Assembly (NCBI GenBank): GCA_023401045.1
Contig: JAEXEM010000061.1
Span: 1 to 6,784, forward strand
DNA length: 6,784 nucleotides
DNA from: Actinomycetes bacterium
GTDB lineage: Bacteria > Actinomycetota > Actinomycetes > Actinomycetales > Cellulomonadaceae
Direction: 5' to 3'
In this document: positions 1 to 5,993 of the stretch, piece after piece
Numbering within the stretch: the stretch's first letter is position 1
How the letters are laid out: each line of letters opens with the position of its first letter
Notes under the pieces: generated by a model
The model's database searches: none
Seen by the model: only the letters and a program-made list of their open reading frames with translations
Told to the model about the DNA's origin: nothing
Program-made: the position numbers and the translations under genes

Positions 1-443
1 AGCCGCGCCTCCGCCGCGTTGCCCTCGGGCACGACGACCCGAGGGTGACCTGCGGCGACCGCGGCCGCGACGGCGGGCAGCACCCCGCGCACCGGCCGCA
101 GCCTGCCGTCGAGGCCGAGCTCGCCGAGATGGACCCATGCGGCGACGGACGCCGCGTCGACGAGCCCGGCGCCCGCAAGGGTCGCGGCCGCGACGGCGAG
201 GTCGAAGGACGAGCCCGTCTTCGGCAACGTCGCCGGCGAGAGGTTGACGGTGATCCTGCGGTTCGGCCATGCCAGACCCGAGGAGGTGACGGCGGCACGG
301 ACACGGTCGCGCGCCTCGGCCAGGGAGGCGTCCGGCAGCCCGACGAGGCTGAACGCCGGGAGCGACGCGGCCAGGTGCGACTCGACCTCGACGACGTGGC
401 CGACGAGCCCGACGAGCGCGACGGCCCGGGTGCGCCCGAGCAT
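1..443 (-). CDS. comM: ComM/YifB-family Mg-chelatase-like AAA+ ATPase, N-terminal part (cut by left edge)
   Basis: I see the first 147 codons plus two bases, with no stop before the left edge. The translation begins MLGRTRAVALVGLVGHVVEV and contains FSLVGLPDASLAEARDRVRA (about residues 36-55), then SGLAWPNRRITVNLSPA and LPKTGSSFDLAVAAATLAG, then HLGELGLDGRLRPVRGVLP. These are the hallmarks of the N-terminal S5-like ChlI domain of YifB/ComM proteins. The Walker A and B ATPase motifs and the C-terminal domain would lie past the edge. The family is a hexameric AAA+ helicase; in Gram-negative bacteria ComM promotes branch migration during natural transformation, while its role in actinobacteria is less clear. 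The ATG at 443-441 shares one base with the yraN stop (TGATG), and GGGGTG lies a few bases before it, so the two are probably translationally coupled. In related genomes dprA usually follows; that is outside the window. Confidence 0.93.
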   Translation of the reverse strand, partial: MLGRTRAVALVGLVGHVVEVESHLAASLPAFSLVGLPDASLAEARDRVRAAVTSSGLAWPNRRITVNLSPATLPKTGSSFDLAVAAATLAGAGLVDAASVAAWVHLGELGLDGRLRPVRGVLPAVAAAVAAGHPRVVVPEGNAAEAR

Positions 444-799
444 CACAGCACCCCGACGAGGTGCTCGACCTGCGCCCTGCCCTGCCGGGGCACGACGACC
501 GCGATGACGTCGACCCGGACCGAGCGCGCACGCACGTCGTGCTCGTGCAGCCAGCGCCCGGTGAGGCGGCGCACACGGGCGAGCTTGCGGTGGGTCACCG
601 CCTCCGCCGGGTGGCCGTAGGCGCTCGACCTTCGCGTCTTCACCTCGACGGCGACGACCTCGTCGCCGTCGAGGGCGACGAGGTCGAGCTCACCGTCCGG
701 GCACCGCCAGTTGCGGGCGAGCACCTGCCACCCCGCTGCCTCGACGAAGGCCGCAGCCACGTCCTCGCCGTACCGTCCGACCGCGTCCTTCGCCCGCAC
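443..799 (-). CDS. yraN: YraN/UPF0102 family endonuclease-like protein
   Basis: 118 residues beginning (M)RAKDAVGRYGEDVAAAF. The family signature is complete: RYGE (9-12), NWRCPDGELDL (30-41) and VAVEVKTR (49-56). In the PD-(D/E)XK nuclease fold the acidic and basic residues would be Glu38/Asp40, Glu52 and Lys54, so the putative metal site looks intact. YraN proteins are predicted Holliday-junction-resolvase-like nucleases, but a defined cellular job is lacking. I chose the GTG at 799-797 because GGGAGG lies 8 bases upstream and the protein then starts at the usual MRAKDAVGRYGED. An upstream in-frame GTG at 817 would add six residues but places the Shine-Dalgarno inside the gene. The stop overlaps the comM start by one base. 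The gene follows a 129-bp gap after DUF2469. Confidence 0.93.
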   Translation of the reverse strand: MRAKDAVGRYGEDVAAAFVEAAGWQVLARNWRCPDGELDLVALDGDEVVAVEVKTRRSSAYGHPAEAVTHRKLARVRRLTGRWLHEHDVRARSVRVDVIAVVVPRQGRAQVEHLVGVL

Positions 800-807
800 G
801 TCGACCA

Positions 808-813
808 CCTCCC
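808..813 (-). promoter_or_regulatory. Ribosome binding site that fixes the yraN start
   Basis: On the minus strand GGGAGG is followed by 8 bases and then GTG at 799. It is a near-ideal Shine-Dalgarno and is the reason for preferring this start over the in-frame GTG at 817, which would put the site inside the coding region. Confidence 0.65.
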
Positions 814-874
814 GCACCCAGGCTGGTGGGCGCGGGACATGCAGCGGGGCGGGCGCCGGGACATCGGTGGACCG

Positions 875-888
875 CGCCGCCGGCGGCG
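875..888. repeat. 14-bp perfect palindrome in the DUF2469-yraN gap
   Basis: CGCCGCCGGCGGCG reads the same on both strands and can form a 5-bp stem with a four-base loop. It sits 41 bases after the DUF2469 stop, in the 129-bp gap 800-928. There is no T-run on either side, so a terminator role is doubtful. In DNA this GC-rich such a palindrome can arise by chance. I see no convincing promoter hexamers elsewhere in this gap. Confidence 0.35.
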
Positions 889-928
889 GGGCCTGTGGTC
901 ACGTCGGCACCGCGGCCGGCGGGCGTGG

Positions 929-1252
929 TCAGCGCGTGAAGCCGGGCCCCGACCCGAGGTCGAGCTCGGCCTTGGCGAGCTCCTCGACGTTGACGTCCTT
1001 GAACGTCACGACGCGCACGGACTTGACGAACCTGGCCGACCGGTAGACGTCCCACACCCAGGCGTCGACGAGCGCGAGCTCGAAGTAGACCTCGCCCGCG
1101 GCGGACCGCACCTGGAGGTCGACGTGGTTCGCGAGGTAGAAGCGCCGCTCGGTCTCGACGACGTACGAGAAGAGGCCGACGACGTCGCGGTACTCGCGGT
1201 AGAGCGCGAGCTCCATGTCGGTCTCGTAGTTCTCCAGGTCCTCGGCGCTCAC
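929..1252 (-). CDS. DUF2469 family protein, actinobacterial, unknown function
   Basis: 107 residues, starting at GTG 1252 as MSAEDLENYETDMELALYRE. Conserved blocks follow: FSYVVETERRFYLAN (28-42), GEVYFELALVDAWVWDVYR (53-71) and ARFVKSVRVVTFKDVNVEEL (73-92). This matches the DUF2469 family as I remember it (M. tuberculosis Rv2901c and relatives), which sits beside rnhB across Actinomycetota; length is also normal at about 100 residues. Function is not established. The protein is acidic at the start, rich in aromatic residues in the middle, and has no signal peptide or membrane segment, so it is probably cytoplasmic. The GTG lies 7 bases after the rnhB stop, with GGGGGA about 10 bases upstream; an in-frame ATG at 1270 would overlap rnhB and add six residues that the family lacks. 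Confidence 0.92.
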   Translation of the reverse strand: MSAEDLENYETDMELALYREYRDVVGLFSYVVETERRFYLANHVDLQVRSAAGEVYFELALVDAWVWDVYRSARFVKSVRVVTFKDVNVEELAKAELDLGSGPGFTR

Positions 1253-1259
1253 CCGACCA

Positions 1260-2207
1260 TCATCCCCCATCCCGCCCGGCACGGGGCGCAGGCCCGGTCG
1301 CCGTGGCGGCCGGACCGAGGAGGAGCCCGTCGAGGAGGACGTCGTCGCAGGTCTCGACGTCTTCCTCGTCCTCCGCGGCCGCGAGGACGACGTCGCCGGG
1401 CTCGTCCGCCCGGTCCGGGGGGACGAGGTCGTCGGGCAGCAGCGCGTCCGTCGTCCACCCGGGGCCGCTCGTCGCGACGGCCGGCGCCTGGAGCGCGGGC
1501 AGCCGCCACGAGCGGCGGTGCAGGGGGCTCGGCCCGTGCTCGCGCAGCGCCGCGACGTGCTCGGGAGCGGCGTAGCCCTTGTTCTCCTCCCAGCGGTACT
1601 GCGGGAAGGAGAGCGCGTGGCGCACCATGAGCGCGTCCCGCTCGCACTTGGCGAGGACGCTCGCGGCGGCGACCGACGCGCACGTGCGGTCGGCCTTCAC
1701 CCGCAGGTGGACCGTCGGCACCACGAGCTCCCGGCCGTCGTCGAAGAGGTCCGTCTGGGTACCGAAGAGGTCCGGCGCGGGCGGGGAGAGCCAGTCGTGC
1801 GACCCGTCGAGCACGACCGCGTCGACCTGCCCGACGACCCGGACGACGGCGTCGAGCGCACGCATCCCGGCGAGCCGCAGGGCGGCGACGATGCCGCGCT
1901 CGTCGATCTCGTCGGCCGACGCGTGCCCCACGGCACGTGCGACGCCCCACCGCGACAGCGCGGGCACGAGCGCGGTGCGTGCCGCCGGCGTCAGCAGCTT
2001 CGAGTCGGCCACGCCGCGCGGCGCGGAGCGGGTCGCGGCGTCGACGACGACGACCCCGACGGTCACCGGCCCGGCGAGCGAACCTCGCCCGACCTCGTCC
2101 ATGCCGGCGACGTACCGCAGGCCGGTGCGCAGCAGCGCGCGCTCGTGCCGCAGGTGGGGGACGGCACGCACGGGCGCCCGGCGCGTGCCGGTGGTGCTCG
2201 TCGTCAT
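1260..2207 (-). CDS. rnhB: Ribonuclease HII with a long C-terminal tail
   Basis: 315 residues. RNase HII cuts the RNA strand of RNA-DNA hybrids and nicks 5' of single ribonucleotides embedded in DNA. The catalytic set is present: [14 protein letters not shown] gives Asp37 and Glu38, VVLDG gives Asp134, and [18 protein letters not shown] gives Asp173 plus the helix that follows. DSKLL (68-72) and [12 protein letters not shown] (201-212) are also typical. A stretch of about 35 residues between VLDG and VKAD ([20 protein letters not shown]) is longer than in E. coli but usual for actinobacteria as I recall. The core ends near residue 237 (RRSWRL); the last 78 residues form an acidic, Ala/Gly/Pro-rich tail (for example [12 protein letters not shown]) with no fold I recognise. 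The ATG at 2207 overlaps the lepB stop as ATGA (4 bases). Confidence 0.96.
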   Translation of the reverse strand: MTTSTTGTRRAPVRAVPHLRHERALLRTGLRYVAGMDEVGRGSLAGPVTVGVVVVDAATRSAPRGVADSKLLTPAARTALVPALSRWGVARAVGHASADEIDERGIVAALRLAGMRALDAVVRVVGQVDAVVLDGSHDWLSPPAPDLFGTQTDLFDDGRELVVPTVHLRVKADRTCASVAAASVLAKCERDALMVRHALSFPQYRWEENKGYAAPEHVAALREHGPSPLHRRSWRLPALQAPAVATSGPGWTTDALLPDDLVPPDRADEPGDVVLAAAEDEEDVETCDDVLLDGLLLGPAATATGPAPRAGRDGG

Positions 2208-3076
2208 CCCGCGTCGGGCACGTCCGCGAAGACCTCGGACGGGTTCGACAGGACGGACATGCGGTCGACGGGCCACACCGAGACGAAGGCGACACCGACG
2301 ACGTTCGCGACGGGCACCGACCCGCCGCCGGGCCGACCCATGTTGGCGCGCGAGTCCGCCGACTGCTGGCGGTTGTCGCCCATGACCCAGAGCGATCCCT
2401 CCGGCACGACGACGTCGAACTCCTGCTCGCTGGGCTGCGCGCCCGGGGCGAGGTAGGTCTCGTCGAGGGGCTCGCCGTTGACCGTGACCGGCTGCCCCGG
2501 GCCGGCGCAGGCGACGCGGTCCCCCGGCAGCCCGATGACGCGCTTGACGAGGTGCTCGCCCGCGTCCTTGGGCAGCAGCCCGACGAAGGTGAGCGCCTCG
2601 TTAAGACCTTCGGCGAGCGGTGTGCGCTGCGGCTGGGCCTGGGGCGTGAGCCAGCCGCCGGGGTCCTTGAAGACGACGATGTCGCCGCGGCGCAGCTCGA
2701 ACGGCCCCGGCGTCAGCTTGCTCACGAGGATGCGGTCGTTCTCCACGAGCGTCTCGCGCATCGACTGCGAGGGGATGAAGAACGCCTGGACGAGGAAGGT
2801 CTTGACGACGAGGGAGAGGACGAGGGCGCTCACGAGGATGATCGCCGTCTCGCGCAGCCACGACCACGCCGTCATGGGCCGGCGACGCACGGCCTCGCGG
2901 TCGCGCCGTCGGGAGGCACCTGCGGCACCGGCCGGGCGCCCCGGGGCGGACGACCCGTCGTCGGTCGGCCCTGCTCCCGTGGGCGTCCACGGCGGGCGTG
3001 GGGCGCCCTGGGAGTCAGAAGTGGTCCGTGCGGTCGACGGCGCCGACCCTCGGCCGTCGGCTCGGGACTCGCTCAC
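2204..3076 (-). CDS. lepB: Signal peptidase I
   Basis: 290 residues from GTG 3076. Type I signal peptidase cleaves signal peptides from secreted proteins at the outer face of the membrane. Residues 1-67 form a Pro/Gly/Ser-rich, then Arg-rich ([11 protein letters not shown]) cytoplasmic tail. A single membrane segment follows at about 77-99 ([20 protein letters not shown]), then box B with PSQSM giving nucleophile Ser105. The box with [13 protein letters not shown] gives the general base Lys178, and [12 protein letters not shown] is the conserved C-terminal box. The positive-inside rule fits. The start is uncertain: GTG 3076 is preceded by a G-rich run, whereas ATG 2875 (MTAWSWL) has no good Shine-Dalgarno and would leave almost no cytoplasmic tail. 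The N-terminal codons are less G/C-biased in third position than the rest, as expected for a disordered tail. Confidence 0.95.
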   Translation of the reverse strand: MSESRADGRGSAPSTARTTSDSQGAPRPPWTPTGAGPTDDGSSAPGRPAGAAGASRRRDREAVRRRPMTAWSWLRETAIILVSALVLSLVVKTFLVQAFFIPSQSMRETLVENDRILVSKLTPGPFELRRGDIVVFKDPGGWLTPQAQPQRTPLAEGLNEALTFVGLLPKDAGEHLVKRVIGLPGDRVACAGPGQPVTVNGEPLDETYLAPGAQPSEQEFDVVVPEGSLWVMGDNRQQSADSRANMGRPGGGSVPVANVVGVAFVSVWPVDRMSVLSNPSEVFADVPDAG

Positions 3077-3167
3077 CCCCCCACTCTCGCACGGACCGGA
3101 CGCGCACGGGGGGCTGACCACGACACGAGACCGCAACTCGGGCACCTGCGGGACCGCCGCCGGACGC

Positions 3168-3203
3168 CGACGGGCGGCCACCCCGAGGGGTGACCGCCCG
3201 TCG
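3168..3203 (-). terminator. GC-rich hairpin after rplS, probable terminator or attenuator
   Basis: The arms CGACGGGCGG (3168-3177) and CCGCCCGTCG (3194-3203) are perfectly complementary over 10 bp. A single C/A mismatch (3178/3193) follows, then a further 5-6 bp (CACCCC with GGGGTG) closing on a small loop. It starts 12 bases after the rplS stop codon. No run of T follows on the minus strand, so it is not a classical intrinsic terminator; many actinobacterial terminators lack the T-run. It would separate rplS from lepB, and lepB then has about 90 bp of its own upstream DNA in which I see no clear promoter. Confidence 0.6.
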
Positions 3204-3215
3204 TACGACGTGGGC

Positions 3216-3578
3216 TCAGGCCTTGGCCGGGGCCTGCTCGCGCTTCTCCTTGATCTTCGCCTTCTTGCCGCGAAGAGCACGCAGGTAGTAGAGCTTCGCG
3301 CGGCGGACGTCACCACGGACGACGACCTCGATCGAGTCGAGGGTCGGGGCGTGCAGGGGGAACGTGCGCTCCACCCCGACACCGAAGCTGATCTTGCGGA
3401 CGGTGAAGGTCTCACGCACACCGGCGCCCTGGCGCGCGATGACGACGCCCTGGAACGCCTGGATGCGGGAGCGGTTGCCCTCGACGACCTTGACGTTGAC
3501 CTTGAGCGTGTCGCCGGGCCGGAAGTCCGGGAGGTCCTGGCGCAGCGATGCTGCGTCGACCGAGTCGAGCGTCTGCAT
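3216..3578 (-). CDS. rplS: 50S ribosomal protein L19
   Basis: 120 residues, starting [20 protein letters not shown]. The L19 blocks are all present: [22 protein letters not shown] (19-40), [23 protein letters not shown] (42-64), [21 protein letters not shown] (66-86) and [21 protein letters not shown] (92-112). L19 sits at the 30S-50S interface and takes part in intersubunit bridges. Length is normal for the family, with a short lysine-rich tail. The ATG at 3578 is preceded only by a weak purine stretch (GGGAAAG, about 11 bases away). The gene is separated from trmD by 263 bp that hold a candidate promoter and several hairpins, and from lepB by a terminator-like hairpin, so it may form its own transcription unit. 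Confidence 0.98.
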   Translation of the reverse strand: MQTLDSVDAASLRQDLPDFRPGDTLKVNVKVVEGNRSRIQAFQGVVIARQGAGVRETFTVRKISFGVGVERTFPLHAPTLDSIEVVVRGDVRRAKLYYLRALRGKKAKIKEKREQAPAKA

Positions 3579-3682
3579 GTCCGTGTCGCTTTCCCGCCCT
3601 GCCGCAGGTCAGGTCGTGATCGACGGGCGCGCGCGCTGCCGGGGCAGGGCACGAGCCCGTGGTTCGGGATCCGTCTCGGTCC

Positions 3683-3707
3683 GGACCGCCGGCCGTGGCC
3701 GCGGTCC
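3683..3707 (-). repeat. Strong hairpin in the rplS 5' region
   Basis: GGACCGC (3683-3689) pairs perfectly with GCGGTCC (3701-3707). After one bulged C, GGC pairs with GCC around a CGTG loop, giving a 7+3 bp stem. A 12-bp palindrome CGGTCCGGACCG (3677-3688) overlaps its left arm. A second, weaker structure lies nearer rplS, with ACGGGC (about 3623-3628) facing GCCCGT (3655-3660) around a CTGC/GCAG stem. If transcription starts near 3760 these would be in a leader of about 180 bases. No coding sequence is evident in the 263-bp gap 3579-3841. Confidence 0.45.
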
Positions 3708-3765
3708 ACGCGTCACGAGCGCTCTCCCCTGCGGCAGAGAGGCGGCGGACGCACACCGGTCACAC

Positions 3766-3796
3766 AGTCTGCCACAGCGACGCACCCGGGCCCCAA
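3766..3796 (-). promoter_or_regulatory. Candidate rplS promoter
   Basis: On the minus strand CAGACT (3771-3766) inside TGTGGCAGACTG resembles a -10 element and matches the context of the rpsP -10 (TGGCAGAATG). The best -35 match, TTGGGG (3796-3791), sits 19 bp upstream, which is longer than ideal. Transcription would begin near 3759, about 180 bases before rplS. Only the resemblance to the rpsP element supports it. Confidence 0.4.
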
Positions 3797-3817
3797 TCGC
3801 CAGGTCGGGCACCGAGG

Positions 3818-3833
3818 GTCGCCACCGGGCGAC
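3818..3833 (-). terminator. Small hairpin just after trmD, possible weak terminator
   Basis: GTCGCC (3818-3823) and GGCGAC (3828-3833) form a perfect 6-bp stem closed by a four-base loop, beginning 8 bases after the trmD stop. There is no T-run downstream on the minus strand. It could be a weak terminator or processing site separating trmD from rplS; a chance hairpin is also possible in GC-rich DNA. Confidence 0.35.
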
Positions 3834-3841
3834 GGAAGGGC

Positions 3842-4624
3842 TCAGCCCTCGTCGCGCACCGGCACCACCCTGTCCCCCAGCACCTGCCAGCCGAGCGCGG
3901 TGAGCGTGGCGCGGTCGTGGCGGTCGAGGGTGGTGACGTCGAGCGCGGCGACGAGGTCGGGACGGCGCTGCGCCGTGCGGCGCAGCGCCTCGTCCCGGCG
4001 CCACCGCTCGATGCGGGCGTGGTGGCCGGAGAGGAGCACCTCGGGGACGTCGTGCCCCTGCCAGGACGGCGGCTTCGTGTAGACGGGGTACTCGAGCAGC
4101 CCGGCGGCACCGTGCGACTCCTCGACGACCGACGCCGGGTTGCCGACCACGCCGGGCAGCAGCCGGGCGACGGCCTCGACGACGACGAGTGCGGCGACCT
4201 CCCCGCCGTTGAGCACGTAGTCGCCGAGCGAGAGCTCGGTGACGCGCCCGCGCGCCGCGTAGTGCTCGGCGACGCGGGCATCGATGCCCTCGTAGCGGCC
4301 GCACGCGACGACGAGGTGCTGCTCCTCGGCGAGCTGCTCGGCGCGCCGCTGCGTGAACCGCTCCCCTGCCGGTGACGGCACGACGAGGTGCGCCTGCGGG
4401 GTGAGCACGTCGTCGAGCGCCCGGCCCCAGACGTCCGGCCGCATGACCATGCCCGCGCCGCCGCCGAACGGGGTGTCGTCGACCGTGCGGTGCCGGTCCT
4501 CGGTCCAGTCGCGCAGGTCGTGCACCCGCAGGTCGAGCAGCCCGGCGGTGCGGGCCTTGCCGACGAGCGAGAGCCCGAGCGGTGAGAGGTACTCGGGGAA
4601 GATCGAGACGACGTCGACGCGCAC
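3842..4624 (-). CDS. trmD: tRNA (guanine-N1)-methyltransferase
   Basis: 260 residues. TrmD is a homodimeric SPOUT enzyme that uses S-adenosylmethionine to make m1G37 in tRNAs with a G at 36, preventing +1 frameshifts. Seen in the sequence: [11 protein letters not shown] (3-13), [19 protein letters not shown] (43-61), [13 protein letters not shown] (106-118), [14 protein letters not shown] (131-144) and LEYPVYTKP (177-185), followed by [18 protein letters not shown] (193-210). The trefoil-knot cofactor loops and Arg154 (AVAR) are present. The position equivalent to catalytic Asp169 of E. coli is Glu here (VVEES, 167-170; codon GAG at 4120-4118). The start is GTG at 4624, two bases after the rimM stop, with GAGG 7 bases upstream inside the end of rimM, so translation is probably coupled to rimM. 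Confidence 0.97.
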   Translation of the reverse strand: MRVDVVSIFPEYLSPLGLSLVGKARTAGLLDLRVHDLRDWTEDRHRTVDDTPFGGGAGMVMRPDVWGRALDDVLTPQAHLVVPSPAGERFTQRRAEQLAEEQHLVVACGRYEGIDARVAEHYAARGRVTELSLGDYVLNGGEVAALVVVEAVARLLPGVVGNPASVVEESHGAAGLLEYPVYTKPPSWQGHDVPEVLLSGHHARIERWRRDEALRRTAQRRPDLVAALDVTTLDRHDRATLTALGWQVLGDRVVPVRDEG

Positions 4625-4626
4625 GC

Positions 4627-5190
4627 TCAGCCCTCGGTCCGCTGCTCGCCGGTCTCGTCGGTGACGACGAGGTTCTCGGCGTCGGACGCCAGCAGGCCGC
4701 CCGGCGGGTCGAGCACGACGCGCCCGCCCGGGACGTCGACGACGGGGACGATCGCCTCGACGAACGGCACGAGGGTGCGTGCGCCGTCCGGCTCGCGCAG
4801 GACGAGCAGGTCGTGCGCCGGCAGGTGCTCGAGCCCGACGACCTCGCCGAGCACCCGCCCGTCGGCGACGTGCTCGGCACGCAGCCCGACGAGCTCGTGG
4901 AGGTACCAGCCGTCGCTGTCGTCGTCCTCGACGTCCGTGCTCTCGACGAGCAGCTCGACGCCCCGCAGCGCCTCGGCCGCGGTCCGGTCGGGCGCCTGCG
5001 CGAAGGTCGCGTACCAGCGCCCCTGGGCGGTGCGCACACGCGTCACCTCGAGCGGGCCCACGTGCTCGGGGTCGGTGCGCAGCAGCGCACCAACGACGAA
5101 CCTCTCCTCGGGGGCGTCGGTGCGCACGTCGAGCGCGACCTCGCCGCGCAGCCCGTGCGGCCGTCCGATCCGGGCCACCGTGAGCAGCAT
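4627..5190 (-). CDS. rimM: Ribosome maturation factor RimM
   Basis: 187 residues. RimM binds ribosomal protein S19 in the 30S head and aids late maturation of the 16S rRNA 3' domain. The N-terminal domain shows the signature [20 protein letters not shown] (5-24) and a later [13 protein letters not shown] (71-83). The PRC-barrel domain starts at [11 protein letters not shown] (93-103) and contains [21 protein letters not shown] (111-131), [12 protein letters not shown] (141-152) and [10 protein letters not shown] (158-167), all typical. The ATG at 5190 is preceded by GAAGGAGAA 7-8 bases upstream, the best ribosome binding site in the window, and matches the family start. A long perfect hairpin sits just before that site. 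The gene is followed by trmD after 2 bases. Confidence 0.97.
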   Translation of the reverse strand: MLLTVARIGRPHGLRGEVALDVRTDAPEERFVVGALLRTDPEHVGPLEVTRVRTAQGRWYATFAQAPDRTAAEALRGVELLVESTDVEDDDSDGWYLHELVGLRAEHVADGRVLGEVVGLEHLPAHDLLVLREPDGARTLVPFVEAIVPVVDVPGGRVVLDPPGGLLASDAENLVVTDETGEQRTEG

Positions 5191-5196
5191 CGTCAG

Positions 5197-5205
5197 TTCT
5201 CCTTC
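5197..5205 (-). promoter_or_regulatory. rimM ribosome binding site
   Basis: GAAGGAGAA on the minus strand, with the GGAG core 8 bases before the ATG at 5190. It lies 8 bases past the foot of the 18-bp hairpin at 5214-5252, so access to it may depend on whether that structure is folded or cleared by ribosomes. Confidence 0.75.
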
Positions 5206-5213
5206 GTGGGACG

Positions 5214-5252
5214 ACGACGGCCCGGTCCCTCGGCGAGGGACCGGGCCGTCGT
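5214..5252 (-). terminator. 18-bp perfect hairpin between khpA and rimM, attenuator-like
   Basis: Bases 5214-5231 and 5235-5252 are perfectly complementary over 18 bp with only the three bases 5232-5234 as loop; about 14 of the 18 pairs are G-C. It begins 8 bases after the khpA stop and ends 8 bases before the rimM Shine-Dalgarno, filling most of the 70-bp gap. No T-run follows on either strand, so it is not a classical terminator. It could act as an incomplete terminator, an RNase processing or stability element, or a structure limiting rimM translation. The gene order puts it exactly where S16 and RimM/TrmD output would need to be separated. Confidence 0.75.
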
Positions 5253-5260
5253 GGGTCGTG

Positions 5261-5500
5261 TCAGCGCCGGTCGACGTCGACGACGTCGACGCGGACCGCA
5301 CCGTCGGTCGACAGCGCGCCGACCACGGTGCGCAGCGCACGGGCGGTCCGGCCGCCCCGGCCGATGACGCGCCCGAGGTCCTCGGGGTGCACGCGCACCT
5401 CGAGCATCTCGCCGCGCCGCAGGGACGAGGAACGCACGCGCACGTCGTCCGGGTGGTCGACGATGCCGCGCACCAGGTGCTCCAGCGCGTCGCCGAGCAT
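5261..5500 (-). CDS. khpA: KH-domain RNA-binding protein, KhpA-like
   Basis: 79 residues, almost entirely one KH domain. It begins [20 protein letters not shown], then LEVRVHPEDLGRVIGRGGRTARALRTVV, where GRGG (47-50) is the GxxG loop that contacts single-stranded nucleic acid. It ends in VRVDVVDVDRR. Size and position directly after rpsP match the small KH proteins (formerly YlqC; KhpA in streptococci) found in Gram-positive bacteria; KhpA there pairs with KhpB/EloR to affect cell elongation and mRNA levels, but partner and role here are not shown. The ATG at 5500 shares one base with the rpsP stop (TGATG), so the two are translationally coupled. A short repeated GTCGAC pattern near the 3' end merely encodes the VDVVDVD tail. 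Confidence 0.94.
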   Translation of the reverse strand: MLGDALEHLVRGIVDHPDDVRVRSSSLRRGEMLEVRVHPEDLGRVIGRGGRTARALRTVVGALSTDGAVRVDVVDVDRR

Positions 5501-5928
5501 CAGGCCTGCTCGTCCTCGGCGGCCGGCTCCTGCGCGGGGGCCTCGGCGTCGGCGGACTTCTTCTCGGACGCCTTCGCCTTGACCTTCTCGGCGTCGGCGG
5601 CGGCGGCCTCGACGGCAGCCTTCGGGTCGGCCTTGGCGGCCTTCGTGCGGAGGGTGCCCTCGGCGCCCGGCAGGCCCTTGAACTTCTGCCAGTCACCGGT
5701 CACCTTGAGCAGCGCGAGCACCTGCTCGGTCGGCTGCGCGCCGACGCCCAGCCAGTACTGCGCACGCTCGGACGAGACCTCGATGAGCGAGGGCTCCTCG
5801 GTCGGGTGGTACTTGCCGATCTCCTCGATCACGCGGCCGTCGCGCTTGGTGCGCGAGTCGGCGACGACGATGCGGTAGTACGGAGCGCGGATCTTGCCGA
5901 GTCGCTTGAGGCGGATCTTCGTGGCCAC
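5500..5928 (-). CDS. rpsP: 30S ribosomal protein S16
   Basis: 142 residues. The S16 core is clear: [20 protein letters not shown] (2-21), [20 protein letters not shown] (23-42), then [23 protein letters not shown] (53-75) and [14 protein letters not shown] (79-92). S16 binds 16S rRNA early in 30S assembly. The remaining 50 residues are an Ala/Lys/Glu-rich tail with low complexity ([20 protein letters not shown] and so on), likely helical or disordered; such tails are common on S16 in actinobacteria. The start is GTG at 5928 (then GCC ACG AAG), with AGGAG (5944-5940) 11 bases upstream. It is the first gene of the leftward cluster, carries its own promoter and leader, and overlaps khpA by one base. 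Confidence 0.98.
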   Translation of the reverse strand: MATKIRLKRLGKIRAPYYRIVVADSRTKRDGRVIEEIGKYHPTEEPSLIEVSSERAQYWLGVGAQPTEQVLALLKVTGDWQKFKGLPGAEGTLRTKAAKADPKAAVEAAAADAEKVKAKASEKKSADAEAPAQEPAAEDEQA

Positions 5929-5966
5929 GAGGTGGTGTTCTCCTGATGTCTGCTGGATGACCTCGC

Positions 5967-5993
5967 GGCGCCGCCCGTGGGGTGGGGCGCGCC
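5967..5993 (-). repeat. Hairpin in the rpsP leader
   Basis: GGCGC (5967-5971) pairs with GCGCC (5989-5993), and after one bulged C, GCCC (5973-5976) pairs with GGGC (5985-5988), leaving an 8-base loop. It lies about 40 bases before the rpsP start. A longer-range pairing, CGGTCCG (5993-5999) with CGGACCG (6038-6044), could enclose the upstream half of the leader. Together they make a structured leader of about 120 bases downstream of the predicted promoter. Confidence 0.4.

Noticed and set aside
461..1630. Open frame of 389 codons on the plus strand
   Set aside because: It runs antisense to yraN, DUF2469 and rnhB, has an Arg/Gly/Pro-rich translation with no family motifs, and such frames are expected opposite GC-rich genes.
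1249..2295. Open frame of 348 codons on the minus strand overlapping rnhB
   Set aside because: Alternative frame of rnhB; the frame at 1260-2207 contains the full RNase HII catalytic set.
3077..3167. Possible lepB promoter in the gap after the rplS hairpin
   Set aside because: The best candidate, TTGCGG, has no acceptable -10 at 16-18 bp, so I could not support it.
3609..5039. Open frame of 476 codons on the minus strand
   Set aside because: It is the shifted frame of rimM and trmD; its translation is almost all Arg, Ala, Pro and Ser, while the other frame holds complete RimM and TrmD signatures.
5270..5290. Repeated GTCGAC units resembling a tandem repeat or operator
   Set aside because: They encode the VDVVDVD tail of the KH protein in frame, so codon choice explains the pattern.
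4661..5878. Open frame of 405 codons on the plus strand
   Set aside because: Antisense to rimM, khpA and rpsP; Ser/Thr/Arg-rich translation without recognisable domains.
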